Position numbers and translations under genes: made by a program
Notes under the pieces: generated by a model
What the model was told of the DNA's origin: nothing
The model's input: only the letters and a program-made list of their open reading frames with translations
Database searches by the model: none
Shown: piece by piece, positions 21,470-23,275 of the stretch
How the letters are laid out: each line of letters starts with the position of its first letter
Position numbering within the stretch: position 1 is the stretch's first letter
From: Porphyromonadaceae bacterium UBA7048
GTDB taxonomy: Bacteria; Bacteroidota; Bacteroidia; Bacteroidales; Muribaculaceae
Direction: 5' to 3'
Length of the DNA: 23,275 nt
NCBI GenBank assembly: GCA_002493945.1
Contig: DLAL01000044.1
Location: forward strand, 1-23,275

Positions 21470-22624
21470 ATGGTATTAGAAATCTCTCTCACCAACTTTT
21501 TCTCGATTAATGAAAAAGTTACCCTCGACCTTCAGGCTGCCAATATACAGACAAGAGAAGCCCGGGCTCTTGCCGACAATATATTCACTATCGGCAAAGA
21601 GCGGCTTCTGAAAACTGTGGCGATTTATGGAGCCAATGCTTCCGGCAAAAGCAATATCATAAAAGCAGTCAAAGCTGCTGTGGAGATGATTATCAACTCC
21701 CACAACTACAATGAGGGTGACGGTTTCGGATTCAAACCTTTCAAATTCGTAGACAATAGCACTCCGAGCGAATTCTATATCCGCTTTATCGTCAACGGAA
21801 TCGAACACGAATATTCCTTCACCTGCACCGCCGAAGAGATTATCACCGAACGTCTCTTCTATTATCCGAAAGGCCGCAAAGCATTGATTTTCTCACGCGA
21901 CGAAAGCATCGAAGGCAATAAGAACGAAAAATATGAATTCGGTCCAGTCATTCGCCGCCCTATGGATGTGGCTTCCAACACCTCGCGGAAAACTCTTTTT
22001 CTGTCACGGGCCAGTCAGATGGACCGCGAGAAGGCCAAAGAAGTCTATCGATGGTTCAACGACACACTCGTGTTCAGCTATCGCGGAACTCCGTCTACGA
22101 ATACCGACCGATTCCTTGGAGACAACAAGGCAACCGTACTACGCGTGCTCAAAGCCGCCGACAGCGATATTGTGGAGTTTTCAGTTAAAGACGGCACTCT
22201 GACAACCTTCCATCGTCGAAACCCCTCCCTGCCATTTGACTTCAATACCGAGGAATCGGACGGTACCAGGATTCTGTTCAACATCATGCTTACGGTCATG
22301 GATGTTTTACGCAACAACAAAGTGATGTTTCTCGATGAAGTCGAGACGAGCCTGCACACGCGACTCGTTGAATACCTCATCAGCCTGTTTCATAACAGTC
22401 AGTCAGCCCAGCTGATATTCACCACCCACAACACCCATCTTCTCGATATGCGGCGGTTCCGTAAGGATCAGATATTCTTCGTCAACAAACGTGAGGACGG
22501 CTCAAGTGACTTGTATTCCCTTTTCGACTACAAGGATTTCCGTGAAACGATGGATCTGGAGAAAGCCTATCTTCAGGGCCGTTTCGACGCGGTGCCCTTT
22601 ATCGATGAATTCGACCACATATAA
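21470..22624 (+). CDS. AAA15-type ATPase of an AbiL/RloAB-like defence module
   Basis: This 384-residue protein begins MVLEISLTNFFSINEKVTLDL and has Walker A IYGANASGKSN (52-62), a long middle region, SDGTRILFNIMLTVMDVL in the signature position, Walker B VMFLDEVETSLH (Asp289-Glu290) and H-loop FTTHNTHLLD (His320). The GANASGKS P-loop and this layout are typical of AAA15/AbiLi-type (RloA-like) ATPases. The downstream RloB-type protein, 6 nt away, supports the AbiL (AbiLi-AbiLii) or RloAB assignment. Such ATPases are thought to sense phage and license a Toprim effector. GC is lower than in the preceding GH109 gene, suggesting horizontal acquisition. An OLD or PARIS-type ATPase is related in architecture, but RloB as partner argues for AbiL. 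Confidence 0.78.
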   Translation: MVLEISLTNFFSINEKVTLDLQAANIQTREARALADNIFTIGKERLLKTVAIYGANASGKSNIIKAVKAAVEMIINSHNYNEGDGFGFKPFKFVDNSTPSEFYIRFIVNGIEHEYSFTCTAEEIITERLFYYPKGRKALIFSRDESIEGNKNEKYEFGPVIRRPMDVASNTSRKTLFLSRASQMDREKAKEVYRWFNDTLVFSYRGTPSTNTDRFLGDNKATVLRVLKAADSDIVEFSVKDGTLTTFHRRNPSLPFDFNTEESDGTRILFNIMLTVMDVLRNNKVMFLDEVETSLHTRLVEYLISLFHNSQSAQLIFTTHNTHLLDMRRFRKDQIFFVNKREDGSSDLYSLFDYKDFRETMDLEKAYLQGRFDAVPFIDEFDHI

Positions 22625-22630
22625 CGCACA

Positions 22631-23173
22631 ATGGCACGAAAAGCGAAATTGCCCAAAGGCAAACGAATGAATCCCACATTCTTCGTATTCTGCGAAGGAA
22701 AGACTGAGGCGGCCTACGTAGACCTCCTACGCCACAGTTTCCGTGTCCCGGTTGAAATAATAGTAAAAGTAAGTGACTCCAATATCTCCCGTCCTTACAT
22801 CGATAGATGTATGCGTGACAGATTCACCACTTCAGAAGACCGGATTTTTCTTATGTTCGACCTTGATGTCCCAGGAACATTGGCACATATGTCAAAAATC
22901 AAGGATGCGACTCTTCTCCTCTCCAATCCATGTATCGAATACTGGTTTCTACTGCATTTTGACAACATAAACAGAGAGATGACGTCAGCCGAGTGTCTTG
23001 CGCGGCTAAAAAGCATATCCGATTATTCCAAAGGGACTGTATCGTCTGCCATGAAGAAAATGCTCACTGAGAACATCCATCTTGCTGCCTCCAGGGCTAA
23101 AAGTAAGACGCCTTATGCCAATCCGTCATCTACCGTCTATCTTCTTGCCGACGAACTGACCAAAGGCAAATAA
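22631..23173 (+). CDS. rloB: RloB-like Toprim protein (AbiLii-type effector)
   Basis: This 180-residue protein has a basic N-terminus (ARKAKLPKGKR), then FFVFCEGKTEAAYVDLL (Glu22), which is the Toprim glutamate strand. IFLMFDLDV (Asp77, Asp79) supplies the D-x-D metal site, and SNPCIEYWFLLHF (98-110) is the signature of the RloB/AbiLii family. These residues suggest a metal-dependent nuclease; AbiLii is the toxic partner in lactococcal AbiL. It is 6 nt behind the ATPase and probably translated from the same mRNA. The length is close to the usual 190-220 residues. The C-terminal KTPYANPSSTVYLL segment matches the NPSTxVYLLV-type ending known in RloB proteins. Confidence 0.82.
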   Translation: MARKAKLPKGKRMNPTFFVFCEGKTEAAYVDLLRHSFRVPVEIIVKVSDSNISRPYIDRCMRDRFTTSEDRIFLMFDLDVPGTLAHMSKIKDATLLLSNPCIEYWFLLHFDNINREMTSAECLARLKSISDYSKGTVSSAMKKMLTENIHLAASRAKSKTPYANPSSTVYLLADELTKGK

Positions 23174-23192
23174 CGTTTCCCTAAAATAACAA

Positions 23193-23228
23193 CGCCGAAC
23201 AGCAACCCGTGCGGTCTGCCATCCGGCG
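23193..23228 (+). terminator. Weak hairpin after the AbiL-type module, possible terminator
   Basis: CGCCG (23193-23197) can pair with CGGCG (23224-23228), with short internal GCA/TGC and CC/GG pairings in the loop. AATTTATCAATATTTCTATTT follows, T-rich but interrupted. It is the only candidate stop signal in the 102 nt after the last gene. The remainder to 23275 is AT-rich with no gene visible. Confidence 0.3.
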
Positions 23229-23275
23229 CAATTTATCAATATTTCTATTTATTAAATTATTACTGTCCGCTAAAC

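Noticed and set aside
1..23275. CRISPR arrays, tRNA or rRNA genes, transposases and integrases
   Set aside because: I looked for regularly spaced repeats, cloverleaf-like segments and recombinase motifs and saw none. The only repeat worth noting is the 13-bp pair around the Septu-type genes.
21389..23275. Flanking direct repeats marking insertion of the AbiL-type module
   Set aside because: The sequences before 21470 and after 23173 share only short AT-rich words such as AATATTT, which is not above chance.

Overview
The window looks like the chromosome of a gut Bacteroidales bacterium, most likely Muribaculaceae (inferred from codon style and gene content; no rRNA is present to confirm it). 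The reasons are: Bacteroidetes-type promoters with a TAnnTTTG -7 box, some with a TTG/TTTG -33 box about 20 nt upstream; lipoproteins with a Cys at residue 20-21; secreted GH43 and GH109 glycosidases; a fused BioG-BioC protein; and high GC with NNC/NNG-rich codons. Every gene I can support is on the + strand.

Layout. (1) 1-171: the C-terminal end of a DegT/DnrJ/EryC1/StrS-type aminotransferase, then a strong hairpin. (2) 194-1504: a secreted PI-PLC-like phosphodiesterase with its own promoter. (3) 1523-4596: a biotin unit (fused bioG-bioC overlapping bioD), then a DEDDy 3'-5' exonuclease and a small membrane protein. (4) 4614-6217: gpmI and a clear terminator. (5) 6334-9221: a RelA/SpoT homologue with an intact hydrolase site and a synthetase domain that looks eroded, followed by a GH43 lipoprotein. 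(6) 9361-12618: a tightly overlapping trio of META-domain lipoprotein, nitroreductase and Pif1-like helicase. (7) 12619-13100: AT-richer DNA with a palindrome, a promoter and a broken or overlapping small secreted ORF. (8) 13101-15254: a two-gene Septu-type defence module (RecF-like ATPase plus HNH nuclease). (9) 15282-19945 and 19985-21388: a promoter, a terminator-like leader hairpin, then a zinc-ribbon/TerD-like protein, queA, an Ntn-hydrolase and a GH109-type lipoprotein. (10) 21425-23173: a second defence module of AbiL/RloAB type (AAA15 ATPase plus RloB Toprim protein) under a promoter embedded in a 45-bp imperfect palindrome.

How it fits together. BioG-BioC and BioD serve pimelate priming and late biotin synthesis. 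The GH43, GH109 and PI-PLC proteins fit a host- or diet-glycan and phospholipid scavenging lifestyle. The two defence modules have lower GC than their neighbours, and each sits in an intergenic slot beside housekeeping genes, which suggests separate acquisition. The most unusual signals are non-coding: a 13-bp direct repeat at both edges of the Septu module, a 65-nt promoter-hairpin-U-tract element ahead of the TerD-like gene, and the palindromic AbiL promoter.
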